Virus record (IMG/VR): IMGVR_UViG_3300042861_000259
Span: 1-29,322 of that record
DNA: 29,322 nt
Reading direction: 5' to 3' (one strand)
Origin: a virus
Part shown: in pieces, positions 1 through 5,847 of the stretch
Layout: each line of letters starts with the position of its first letter
Position numbering within the stretch: the stretch's first letter is position 1
The notes under the pieces: model-generated
Told to the model about the DNA's origin: nothing
Databases searched by the model: none
The model's input: only the letters and a program-made list of their open reading frames with translations
Position numbers and translations under genes: made by a program

Positions 1-400
1 TATGTTTCTCCACTGTGGATTTCTTTGGCAGATCAATAGGCTTAACACCTATCGCATCAAGCTTGCGTTGCACTGCTATTTCTTCACCGCGTCTTAGTAT
101 CTCAGTCACCCTACCAATACCCACGCACAACAGCTTACCGATCTCACGGTAAGTCATGCCCTTCTGTCTTAGGTTGTAAGCCTTCTCGCAGTCGTATTTC
201 TTCAGCCACTCGGTCAGGTCTTGTTCCTCAGGATCAACGTATGCGTTGGCGGGATATGAGATCCAGCCAGCTTTGATCGCGTTGGTTACAATGGAAGGAG
301 CTAGATTAAGAAGAGTAATGCGAGCTTGTATGTCTAACGTGTCCTCCTTCTTGATACCATCAACATCCATCTTCTTGTGCAGATAGCGCTTGTGATGCAT
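1..400 (-). CDS. HTH DNA-binding protein, runs off window edge (133 residues visible)
   Basis: Reading leftwards from an ATG at 400, an open frame continues without a stop to position 2. Residues about 73-105 look like a sigma-region-4 or resolvase-type helix-turn-helix: a helix around AYNLRQKG, then MTYREIGKLL, a turn at CVGIG and a recognition helix RVTEILRRGEE. The protein is charged and has no membrane segment. It follows the coiled-coil gene by one base and is the last gene of the replication block, so a role as an early or middle regulator is an inference from position. If the window is circular, the frame would end after one further codon (AGG TGA), giving 134 residues. The HTH assignment is moderately sure; the regulatory target is unknown. 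Confidence 0.7.
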   Translation of the reverse strand, partial: MHHKRYLHKKMDVDGIKKEDTLDIQARITLLNLAPSIVTNAIKAGWISYPANAYVDPEEQDLTEWLKKYDCEKAYNLRQKGMTYREIGKLLCVGIGRVTEILRRGEEIAVQRKLDAIGVKPIDLPKKSTVEKH

Positions 401-401
401 A

Positions 402-608
402 TTACTCTAGAGTCAAACGCTCTAGCTCTTCCTCTAGATCATAGATGCGTCGTCGTTGTTCGTTAAGCTCACGCTCTAAGCGTCGAGCGAATGACATTGC
501 GAGTGTTGTTAGATGAGGCGGGAACTGTCCTTCAATACGCTTCTGCTCTAAGTCAGAACGTGGAGTGTCTGTATCTGGATCTTCCCAGAAGCTTTCTGTG
601 TTAGTCAT
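402..608 (-). CDS. Small coiled-coil protein (68 aa), unknown function
   Basis: I chose the ATG at 608; an in-frame TTG at 626 would add six residues and overlap the SSB-like stop, but is less likely. The N-terminal third contains a TPRSD motif and the C-terminal half is a strongly charged heptad-like helix (FARRLERELNEQRRRIYDLEEELERL). The FARxLERELN pattern recurs in two other small proteins of this window (5196-5411 and 5408-5713), so these look like a dispersed small-gene family. I recognise no catalytic domain. Its position after the SSB-like gene suggests co-transcription with replication genes. Oligomerisation through the coiled coil is an inference. Confidence 0.7.
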   Translation of the reverse strand: MTNTESFWEDPDTDTPRSDLEQKRIEGQFPPHLTTLAMSFARRLERELNEQRRRIYDLEEELERLTLE

Positions 609-622
609 GTGTGTTAATGGTA

Positions 623-907
623 TCAAAAGGGAATGTCATCTTCAGGTCCAAGCGGATCATTGGCTGCAACCTTTTTAACTGATGCTGGCTCACGCTTATC
701 TAGGTCAGCATAGTTACCCAAGATCGGACCCTTCTTGCCTTCTTGTCGTGCGGCTTTGCTAATAGACTGCACAATCATTCCATCGTTACCGTATTGGTCT
801 CGGCCAGACTTGTTGGGGATAAGTGCTATATCCAAATACGTTCCAGCTTTGCCTTTGAATAGGAATGCTTTGTCGATCTTTGTAACGTCAATCTTACCGG
901 TTTGCAT
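623..907 (-). CDS. SSB-like single-stranded DNA-binding protein (94 aa)
   Basis: A short beta-rich protein (KAFLFKGKAGTYLDIALIPNK, then DGMIVQSISK) ending in an acidic tail EDDIPF. That tail matches the D-D-I-P-F tip by which bacterial SSB proteins recruit replication partners. The body is shorter than a canonical 110-120 aa OB domain and carries little other similarity I can name, so the call rests on the acidic tip, the beta-rich body and its place directly downstream of the DnaB-type helicase. It probably coats single-stranded DNA at the phage fork. A promoter-like sequence with the palindromic element lies immediately upstream (941-983). A second, unrelated OB-like protein is encoded at 7511-7840. 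Confidence 0.65.
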   Translation of the reverse strand: MQTGKIDVTKIDKAFLFKGKAGTYLDIALIPNKSGRDQYGNDGMIVQSISKAARQEGKKGPILGNYADLDKREPASVKKVAANDPLGPEDDIPF

Positions 908-940
908 GGTGTTTGTGGGTGTTTCTTGCTTTCGCTGGTC

Positions 941-983
941 AGTTTACAGGAATAGTTTATGGCAGTCAACCTATCGTTGGGAT
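941..983 (-). promoter_or_regulatory. Promoter-like sequence with palindromic element (site C)
   Basis: The gap between the helicase and SSB-like genes contains, on the minus strand, TTGACT (969-964), a 17-bp spacer and TAAACT (946-941), about 34 bp upstream of the SSB-like ATG. Overlapping the -35-like hexamer on its upstream side is ATCCCAACGATAGGTT (983-968), which matches 14 of 16 positions of the palindrome at 6935-6950. I infer that this is a controlled internal promoter. The -35 and -10 matches are seen; activity is not known. Confidence 0.45.
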
Positions 984-2278
984 TAAGTATCTACACCGGA
1001 GTCTGAGAATCGACAGAACTGTCCATCATACCACAGCTTGACCACTCCACATTCACCGTCTCGTTGTTTGGCGATGATGATTGAAGCTTGGCCTTTGGCT
1101 TCTCTCCGGTCTCGGTCTAAGAGCATTACGCAGTCAGCGTCACGCTCTAGCTGTCCGCTGTCCGCTAGGTCACTCAAGCGCGGTGGACGACCCTTCTCCT
1201 TTTCATTCTCACGGTTCAATTGAGCCAGACAGAGCATTGCCACTCCGGTTTGAACCGCAATGTCTTTGAGCTTACCGCTGACCTCCGCTACCTCATAGGT
1301 GCGTTTCTCTGCTTTGTCTGCTGCTTTGACCTTCTGGATGTAATCGACAATCACCAGACGAACACCGTGCTTTCTGACCGCTCGACGGACGTTTGCGGTG
1401 ATTGATGCAACGCTTTGAGAACTTGAGCCATCCAAGAACCAGAGCGGACTAGAGGCAATCTTACCAGCAGCCAGACTCATTGAGCGCATATCCCCTTCGC
1501 TTAGATTTCCGCTTTTGAGCGATTGCATTGCTACACTTCCAATGGATGCAACTGAGCGTCTGAAGATTGCTTCCTTAGACATCTCTAGAGAGATGAAAAG
1601 AGTTGGGATTTTAGCTCTCACCGCTGCGGCTTCAGCAATGGAGATTGCAATAGCGGTTTTACCTATAGATGGACGAGCCGCAATAAGAGCCATCTCGCGG
1701 TGCTGCAAACCATCGGTCATTTGATCCAACCAATGGAAGCCGGTCGTGACCCCACTCAATGTACCTTTGCGAGAGAAACGTTCCTGCATTTGGTCAATAA
1801 ACGATCCCGCAACCTGCTTTGAGGTTGAGAGTGTCTCTCTGGATACATCAATGCTGAGGCCAGACTCGGCATTAGAGACGATTTGATCTGGCTGGAGGGT
1901 CAGGACAGCGGACTCGCGTATCAGGCGGTCTCCTGCGAGCCGTAGCTGGCGACGGTGAGCGGCTTCGATTATGCCTTTGGTGTAGTACGGCAGATTGGCT
2001 GGTGATGGACAGACTTCCATCGCTTTATTCCAGTCCTCAAATGGGATTGGCTGACTTCCGTGGATCTTTCGCCATTCCTTTCCGAGTTCTTGGAGCGTTG
2101 GAGTCCGGTTGGCTTGAACGAGAGATTTGATCGTCTCGTAGGTATCGCGGAGTGAATCGGTTTCGATCCACTCGCTTTTGACCTCAGCGAATGCATCGGA
2201 ACAAGTGTCGATTGATCCCGTAAGACAAGCTCCAATCAAACCAAACTCATCGTCTTGAGCAAAGTACGGGTCATTCAT
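983..2278 (-). CDS. dnaB: Replicative DNA helicase, DnaB family (431 aa)
   Basis: This is the phage replicative helicase, a RecA-fold hexameric motor. Residues 1-110 form the N-terminal DnaB-like collar (EFGLIGACLTG). The motor begins near 175 with TTGFHWLDQMTDGLQ. The Walker A is ARPSIGKTA (K207, T208), followed by LFISLEMSKEAIFRR, Walker B LVIVDYIQ (D312), LAQLNRENE and LSDLADSGQLERDADCVMLLDRD. Length is close to the family norm of 430-470. I place the start at 2278 because this ATG overlaps the initiator stop as ATGA and has GGAGG eight bases upstream. An in-frame ATG at 2293 would give five extra residues. No separate primase domain is recognised in the window, so priming is probably by the host. 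Confidence 0.97.
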   Translation of the reverse strand: MNDPYFAQDDEFGLIGACLTGSIDTCSDAFAEVKSEWIETDSLRDTYETIKSLVQANRTPTLQELGKEWRKIHGSQPIPFEDWNKAMEVCPSPANLPYYTKGIIEAAHRRQLRLAGDRLIRESAVLTLQPDQIVSNAESGLSIDVSRETLSTSKQVAGSFIDQMQERFSRKGTLSGVTTGFHWLDQMTDGLQHREMALIAARPSIGKTAIAISIAEAAAVRAKIPTLFISLEMSKEAIFRRSVASIGSVAMQSLKSGNLSEGDMRSMSLAAGKIASSPLWFLDGSSSQSVASITANVRRAVRKHGVRLVIVDYIQKVKAADKAEKRTYEVAEVSGKLKDIAVQTGVAMLCLAQLNRENEKEKGRPPRLSDLADSGQLERDADCVMLLDRDRREAKGQASIIIAKQRDGECGVVKLWYDGQFCRFSDSGVDT

Positions 2279-3027
2279 ATCGAATCCCTCCAATCAACGT
2301 CTTTCTTTTGAGCGGGTTGAATCGGGAGTGATTGCTGCTGGTTGTTCTTGGGGAATATCCCTTTCCAACCAGAAGCGATTGAGTTCTCAACAGCAGATGG
2401 GAACTCAGCAGGGGAAAACTCGTTGGACCACTTGGTGAGTGATGCCGTGAGTCCGGTCTTCTTGTATCCCTCTTTACGCTCCGATTTGTACTGAAGCCAG
2501 AGCTTGACGGCTTGAAGACAGTTCTCTGTCTGAAAGCTGTTGGGTAACTCAACCCCGAAGCCAACATCCCACGGCGACTTCGGAGCCTTCGTCTTCTCTG
2601 TTTTTTCTATCTTATCTATCTTCTCTTCTCTATCGGTTACCCCGTGGGTTACCTGCGGGATAACCGGATTTGAGTCTGGGTTAACCCGTGGGTTATCTCT
2701 GGGTTTCTTTGGCCTTCCTCCTTTTCCACCATTTGACCATGAGGCAATCAGACTGGAGTTAACCTCATCCCATTGATGGGCAACAAAACACCCGTCTTCT
2801 ATCCGTCCAAATGTCTGGAGGATTGCAGACCAAAACACGTTTGCATCTCCTCCCCACTTGCATACAGCGGATAGGATTTCTGGATTCCATTCAGGGAATC
2901 GGTTGGTCTTTCTGGTCTGACAGTGAGACCAGAGTCTGATGATATGGAGCGGTGCGCTTTCGGTTCCCAATAATCGGACGATCAATCTGGTTTTCCAATG
3001 ATCTAGGAAGTCAGTTTCTATAATCAT
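2275..3027 (-). CDS. Replication initiator-like protein (lambda O-type role), 250 aa
   Basis: The gene lies directly upstream of and overlaps the helicase gene, the position of replisome organisers such as lambda O. Residues 1-95 are a compact tryptophan-rich domain (DHWKTRLIVRLLGTESAPLH) that may be a winged helix. A basic GRPK patch (GGKGGRPKKPR, 100-110) follows, then a disordered charged linker (111-150, DREEKIDKIEKTEKTK), and a C-terminal region with LTASLTKWSNEF and IASGWKGIFP, a pattern seen at the end of many phage replication proteins. I infer that it binds the iterons lying inside its own gene and loads the DnaB helicase. The family call is by context and pattern, not a firm domain match. 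Its start is one base after the stop of a leader ORF. Confidence 0.7.
   Translation of the reverse strand: MIIETDFLDHWKTRLIVRLLGTESAPLHIIRLWSHCQTRKTNRFPEWNPEILSAVCKWGGDANVFWSAILQTFGRIEDGCFVAHQWDEVNSSLIASWSNGGKGGRPKKPRDNPRVNPDSNPVIPQVTHGVTDREEKIDKIEKTEKTKAPKSPWDVGFGVELPNSFQTENCLQAVKLWLQYKSERKEGYKKTGLTASLTKWSNEFSPAEFPSAVENSIASGWKGIFPKNNQQQSLPIQPAQKKDVDWRDSI
2592..2695. other. Candidate replication origin inside the initiator gene
   Basis: Two near-identical 16-bp repeats are seen on the minus strand: TAACCCACGGGTTAAC (2695-2680) and TAACCCACGGGGTAAC (2651-2636), 15 of 16 identical and 44 bp apart. A degenerate piece (GGATAACCGG, 2659-2668) lies between them. Immediately beside them, 2592-2634 is an almost pure pyrimidine tract on the plus strand. 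This repeats-plus-skewed-tract layout, placed in the linker-coding part of an initiator gene, resembles the lambda origin in gene O. The repeats are seen; origin function is inference. Confidence 0.45.
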
Positions 3028-3028
3028 G

Positions 3029-3121
3029 CTACAAACAAAAACCCCACTCAGTCCGTGGTGAGAACTCCCGCTGAAGCGACGGGACGTACACGGAAAGAGT
3101 GGGGAAAAGTTGGTTGAACAT
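3029..3121 (-). CDS. Leader ORF upstream of the replication initiator (30 aa)
   Basis: An ATG at 3121 opens a 30-codon frame (begins MFNQLFPTLSVYV, ends EWGFCL) that stops with TAG at 3031-3029. Only one base separates this stop from the initiator ATG (TAG-C-ATG), a spacing suited to termination-reinitiation. The frame spans the complete nested hairpin at 3042-3104, so a translating ribosome would prevent that structure from forming. I see no run of regulatory codons and no clear Shine-Dalgarno sequence. It may be a true leader peptide, a small phage gene or a chance frame; confidence is limited. Confidence 0.35.
   Translation of the reverse strand: MFNQLFPTLSVYVPSLQREFSPRTEWGFCL
3042..3104 (-). 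promoter_or_regulatory. Nested hairpin with U-tract: candidate attenuator or terminator
   Basis: Three nested stems are visible: an outer perfect 8-bp stem (CCCCACTC 3042-3049 with GAGTGGGG 3097-3104), a 5-bp stem (CCGTG 3053-3057 with CACGG 3089-3093), and an inner stem around CCCGC-TGAA-GCG (3067-3083). On the minus strand the outer stem is followed at once by TTTTTG, as in an intrinsic terminator, and then by the initiator start 14 bases later. A terminator in front of a gene rather than behind one suggests attenuation or antitermination control. The stems and U-tract are seen; the mechanism is inferred. Confidence 0.5.
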
Positions 3122-3178
3122 GGCTTCAGGTAGAGTTATCAACGCTTGCTTCTCACGGCTTGCGCTGACTGCTTATTC

Positions 3179-3361
3179 CTAACTCGGCTTTGGACCTTCG
3201 TCCAGAGAAAACTTGTCGTGGAACTCAGCTTTTGGTCGAACGTAGAAGTAACCTCCACGCTCATAGACTACGCAAAGCCGCTTGGTCTCACCGATACGCA
3301 GTTGAGCTTCTGAGATGTACTCCACGGTCAGATTCTGATTGGTCTTGGATCTGTATTTCAT
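3179..3361 (-). CDS. Small protein of unknown function (60 aa)
   Basis: The ATG overlaps the stop of the upstream winged-helix-like gene as ATGA, which supports both start and reality. The protein is short, mixed-charge and beta-rich in outline (LTVEYISEAQLRIGE, LCVVYERGGYFYVRPK), suggesting a small SH3-like barrel, but I cannot name a family. It is the last gene of its run. The 150-bp gap that follows on the way to the initiator gene contains the leader ORF and the nested hairpin. Confidence 0.65.
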   Translation of the reverse strand: MKYRSKTNQNLTVEYISEAQLRIGETKRLCVVYERGGYFYVRPKAEFHDKFSLDEGPKPS

Positions 3362-3618
3362 TGTTTTAGACGGTAATGCACGACGGGATAAACACCGCGA
3401 GATCCAGACATTACGCGAAACTTTTTGGACTCTATCAATCCGTTTTTGACTGATTTGCAGAGTACGATTCCCGCAGCGTTATTGGTAATCTTCCACTCAT
3501 CAGCCCACTGTGCGGAGGTTTTAAACCCTTCTGGGACCGGTTCTGGTTGGTTAGCTATGGCAAGCCTAAGCTGTCTTAAAAGCTCGGCAGAGTCCATTTC
3601 TGTTCGTTTTGCGGCCAT
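3358..3618 (-). CDS. Winged-helix-like DNA-binding protein (86 aa)
   Basis: The central part reads EGFKTSAQWADEWKITNNAAGIVLCKSVKNGLIESKKFRV, the layout of a helix-turn-helix or winged-helix domain: a short helix that reads as an adaptor (TSAQWADEWKI), a recognition helix and a basic wing, ending in YPVVHYRLKQ. Similar small proteins are common in phage early regions as putative regulators. The start at 3618 overlaps the phosphoesterase gene by 43 bp; an internal ATG at 3597 (MDSAELL) would shorten the overlap to 22 bp and is a real alternative. No Shine-Dalgarno sequence separates the two. DNA binding is an inference from the pattern. Confidence 0.6.
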   Translation of the reverse strand: MAAKRTEMDSAELLRQLRLAIANQPEPVPEGFKTSAQWADEWKITNNAAGIVLCKSVKNGLIESKKFRVMSGSRGVYPVVHYRLKQ

Positions 3619-4325
3619 TGGTGAAGGTAGAGTTGAGCTGATTTATCTGTGAATTCCCCAAAAACAATCCCGTGGGACCAAGCTAGGGTTGATCGTCGTT
3701 TCCCCGAGTAATCCATTGCAGGAACATCTGCCAAAGTACCGACGCAAAAGCCAATCGGATTTGATTGAGTGCGACCAGTCGCTTGACCTGCTCTGTGAGC
3801 ATGAGCCACAACGCAGTTACCAAATGTTTCAGCGGAGTCACGCAAGAAGTTCTCACCGAATAAGACTCCATGTCCCCACCGAAATCCACCCAACTTGTAA
3901 AACGATCTGTCGTGACAATCGTTGTATTTGATAAACGTATGACAGTGTTTCTCAATTGGTTTTAGCATTCGTTCCCATACAGCTTCAGCAAATCCACGGA
4001 CAACAGCGTTATGATGATTGAGATACTTCTTAGCTCTTTCGTCATGGTTGCCCATTGTGAAGACTGTTGGTCTTAGCTCATTAAGGAACTTTGCCCCCTC
4101 TTGAATGTCATCCAGATAGTCATCGGCTTGGTCCGAGTCTTGAGGGTCTCGGAGTGAACCACTGCGTAATGAGGCAAGATCGTATGCGTCTCCGAGATGA
4201 ATAACTTCGTCTGGCTTGAATCTCTCGCGGAACAAAAGCACCGCAGCGAGTGCATCTTGATTGGCTCGGTTGCCATGACTGCAACCAATCGCCATAACTC
4301 GGCGTTGGTGCTGTGTAATGTTCAC
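3576..4325 (-). CDS. Calcineurin-like metallophosphoesterase (249 aa)
   Basis: The order of metal-binding motifs of this superfamily is visible: CSHGN (residues 15-19), HLGDAYD (43-49), MGNHDER (91-97), GHG (151-153) and AHAH (174-177). These would hold two divalent metals and hydrolyse a phosphoester; the substrate (nucleotide, nucleic acid end or phosphoprotein) cannot be deduced. The first motif is normally D-x-H but here reads C-S-H, so one metal ligand appears to be replaced. The start is GTG at 4325, with the next in-frame ATG at codon 11, inside the first strand. The gene stands alone after a 67-bp gap and overlaps the next gene by 43 bp. Confidence 0.88.
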   Translation of the reverse strand: MNITQHQRRVMAIGCSHGNRANQDALAAVLLFRERFKPDEVIHLGDAYDLASLRSGSLRDPQDSDQADDYLDDIQEGAKFLNELRPTVFTMGNHDERAKKYLNHHNAVVRGFAEAVWERMLKPIEKHCHTFIKYNDCHDRSFYKLGGFRWGHGVLFGENFLRDSAETFGNCVVAHAHRAGQATGRTQSNPIGFCVGTLADVPAMDYSGKRRSTLAWSHGIVFGEFTDKSAQLYLHQWPQNEQKWTLPSF

Positions 4326-4375
4326 AATGTTGAAGAATCATGGAATTAGAACTTAATCAAGACACACTCGCGTTG

Positions 4376-4392
4376 ATTATCGTTGGATTTGG
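4376..4392 (-). promoter_or_regulatory. Degenerate copy of the early palindrome (site D)
   Basis: In the 67-bp gap upstream of the phosphoesterase gene the plus strand reads TTATCGTTGGATTTGG. It shares the exact 9-mer TATCGTTGG with site C (968-983) but has lost the palindromic symmetry. I see no convincing -35/-10 pair here. It is listed because every sizeable early gap except 3028-3178 contains a version of this element. Confidence 0.25.
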
Positions 4393-4668
4393 TTACTTTC
4401 TGAACTTGTTGTTGCGAATAGCCCAGACCCAATAGTCAGAGACTCCATACTTTGTGGAGAGTTCCTTAGCGGTAAAACTCTTGTGAGAGTTCCTTACCGC
4501 ATCAACGACCCATTGCGGGATTTTCTGGCCTTTGGGTCGTCCGCGACCACGCTTGGTCTTCTTGCTAAGTGGCTTCCACTGCGGTTCCTCAACCGTCACC
4601 GTCTTGTGGACTCCTAACAGTCTTGCGATTGCTTCTTTAGTGATTCCGATTTTGCTAAGTATGCTCAT
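4393..4668 (-). CDS. HTH protein with AT-hook-like motif (91 aa)
   Basis: Three parts are visible: an N-terminal HTH-like stretch (ITKEAIARLLGVHKTV, 9-24), a basic RGRGRPKG motif (40-47) that matches the AT-hook core G-R-P, and a C-terminal helix-turn-helix (SFTAKELSTKYGVSDYWVWAIRNN). It probably binds DNA. Its C-terminal 29 residues resemble the end of the 55-aa protein encoded directly upstream, including the shared ending N-K-(F/I)-R-K, so the two look like a tandem duplication. The start overlaps the upstream stop as ATGA. Confidence 0.72.
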   Translation of the reverse strand: MSILSKIGITKEAIARLLGVHKTVTVEEPQWKPLSKKTKRGRGRPKGQKIPQWVVDAVRNSHKSFTAKELSTKYGVSDYWVWAIRNNKFRK

Positions 4669-4832
4669 TTTCTAATCTTGTTATGTCTGATTTTGTGTAT
4701 CCAACCTAAGCTGACCGAGTAATCTTCTTTGATCTGTCTGTATGTTTTGTTTTTGCCAATGTCTTCCAGTACTTCCAATACAACTGCTTGTGGTATGTGT
4801 GCCCGTAATGGTATGTATGTTGATTGTTTCAT
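4665..4832 (-). CDS. Small HTH protein (55 aa), paralogue of its neighbour
   Basis: The frame begins MKQSTYIPLRAHIPQ at an ATG overlapping the previous stop (ATGA) and ends ATGA into the next gene, so it fits the coupled chain exactly. Residues 28-55 (NKTYRQIKEDYSVSLGWIHKI) form a helix-turn-helix-like segment and match the C-terminus of the 91-aa protein downstream; both end in NKxRK. A frame at 4681-4914 covers much of the same DNA but breaks the overlap pattern, so I prefer this gene. Confidence 0.68.
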   Translation of the reverse strand: MKQSTYIPLRAHIPQAVVLEVLEDIGKNKTYRQIKEDYSVSLGWIHKIRHNKIRK

Positions 4833-4978
4833 TTGGTTGCTTTGCCTCTCTTTCTAGTCCAGAAGGAGGTGAATTCCGTTTTCTTAGCTTTGGCTGCTCT
4901 GACTGCTTCTCCAACGTCTTTGCGGCTTAGGACTTTGATGCCGGTCCCTTCTCGCATGATGTCTTGAACTGATCTCAT
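4829..4978 (-). CDS. Small basic protein (49 aa), unknown
   Basis: The start ATG at 4978 overlaps the upstream stop as ATGA and the stop overlaps the next ATG as ATGA. The protein begins MRSVQDIMREGTGIKVLSRK and ends in a lysine/arginine-rich tail (SFWTRKRGKATK). The basic tail would allow nucleic-acid binding, but I recognise no family. Support comes almost entirely from its exact fit between two coupled genes. Confidence 0.6.
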   Translation of the reverse strand: MRSVQDIMREGTGIKVLSRKDVGEAVRAAKAKKTEFTSFWTRKRGKATK

Positions 4979-5199
4979 GGTTTTAGGTCCCTGCATTGCT
5001 TGATGGCGTCGTCGATGGCTTTACGCATCATCGGCCATTCCTCTGGGTTGATGCTGACTTTACCATGACCATCAGCGGATTGGCTTACCTCGACGTATTC
5101 GCCGCCGCCTTCATCGACGATTTCGATGTCAGTGCATTCCATCGACAGCATGTGGTCGTCGGTGGGTGACAGCACCCATTTGATCGGTCGTAGTTTCAT
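4975..5199 (-). CDS. Acidic small protein (74 aa), unknown
   Basis: I start it at the ATG at 5199 (MKLRPIKWVLS), which overlaps the preceding stop as ATGA; an ATG at 5214 would add MVGGK. The protein contains a glycine-rich turn (VDEGGGEYVEV) and a charged helical C-terminus (WPMMRKAIDDAIKQC). No domain is recognised. It belongs to the chain of tiny coupled genes between 5.9 and 4.4 kb, whose function as a group may be host modulation, though nothing in the sequence proves that. Confidence 0.65.
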   Translation of the reverse strand: MKLRPIKWVLSPTDDHMLSMECTDIEIVDEGGGEYVEVSQSADGHGKVSINPEEWPMMRKAIDDAIKQCRDLKP

Positions 5200-5411
5200 C
5201 TTCCCTCCAACCATTTCTCCAAGTCGTGGAGTTCATCCATTTTGGATTCGAGTTCTTTGATGCGTTTATTCGCTCCAGCCAGTTGCCTCTCTAACTGACG
5301 GGCGAAGCCAGCCTTCACGAAGTGCTGGAACGCCACGGTGACAACCGGCTGACGGTCTGTGCGCGGGGTTTTACTGATCATTTTCGTGGCGTCACGAAGA
5401 TGATGGTTCAC
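5196..5411 (-). CDS. Small coiled-coil protein (71 aa)
   Basis: The GTG at 5411 overlaps the upstream stop as GTGA, the same coupling as its neighbours; ATG at codon 11 (MISKTPRTD) is an alternative. It carries a TPRTD motif followed by FARQLERQLAGANKRIKELE, a clear heptad helix. The TPR(T/S)D plus FARxLERxL arrangement is shared with the 68-aa protein at 402-608 and, more loosely, with the next gene upstream. No enzyme motif is present. It probably oligomerises or binds a partner through the coiled coil. Confidence 0.65.
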   Translation of the reverse strand: MNHHLRDATKMISKTPRTDRQPVVTVAFQHFVKAGFARQLERQLAGANKRIKELESKMDELHDLEKWLEGR

Positions 5412-5713
5412 GGCTTGGCCTCCTTTTTAGATTGTTTCCATTCTCGAAGAGCGGAATCCACATCCAGTCCACCGATGTGACTTCGATTGTAAAGCAGCCA
5501 GATGAAAACCAAGTCTCCCGCATCTTTGAGCCTTTCGATGTTGTCCTCCAGCCGCTTGATGCGCTCTTGAAGCCGCAGGTTCTCCTCATCCAACAATTGC
5601 TGCTGACGGATGATTGCATTGGCCTCTGTGAGTTCGCGTTCAAGCCTCCTGCACAGCATGCCGAGTTCGGCTACGTTGTGCGGAGTGCTGTCTGATATTG
5701 GGGTGTCGCTCAT
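5408..5713 (-). CDS. Coiled-coil protein (101 aa)
   Basis: I start it at the ATG at 5713 (MSDTPISDSTPHN), which overlaps the ribbon-helix-helix stop as ATGA; the longer frame to 5917 would overlap two other coupled genes. After a TPISD segment, residues about 20-68 form one long heptad helix (CRRLERELTEANA, then LDEENLRLQERIKRLEDNIERL). A short hydrophobic stretch (DLVFIWLLYNRS) and a basic tail follow. It shares the LERELT/N element with two other small proteins of the window. The function is unknown. Confidence 0.7.
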   Translation of the reverse strand: MSDTPISDSTPHNVAELGMLCRRLERELTEANAIIRQQQLLDEENLRLQERIKRLEDNIERLKDAGDLVFIWLLYNRSHIGGLDVDSALREWKQSKKEAKP

Positions 5714-5847
5714 TTCGATTCCTTCTTCTTCTCCAACCACTCGCGGATAATTCGATCCGCTAGATGTTGGGTTTTGATTCCTTCGCTTTGGCAGTATTCT
5801 TTGAGTAGTTTGTGAGTCTCTTCTGAGATAATGACTGATTTGTTCAT
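5710..5847 (-). CDS. Ribbon-helix-helix-like regulator (45 aa)
   Basis: This short gene starts MNKSVIISEETHKLLKEYC and continues with LADRIIREWLEKKKE. The layout of a beta strand (KSVIIS), helix (EETHKLLKEYCQSEG), turn and second helix is that of CopG/Arc-type ribbon-helix-helix DNA-binding proteins, which dimerise to bind operators. Both ends are ATGA overlaps, with the endolysin-like gene upstream and the coiled-coil gene downstream. It could control the early operons or be an antitoxin-like protein; no toxin partner is visible. Confidence 0.7.
   Translation of the reverse strand: MNKSVIISEETHKLLKEYCQSEGIKTQHLADRIIREWLEKKKESK

Noticed and set aside
4681-4914. A 77-residue minus-strand frame
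   Set aside because: It conflicts with two shorter frames (4829-4978 and 4665-4832) that join their neighbours exactly by ATGA overlaps and, in one case, show HTH paralogy.
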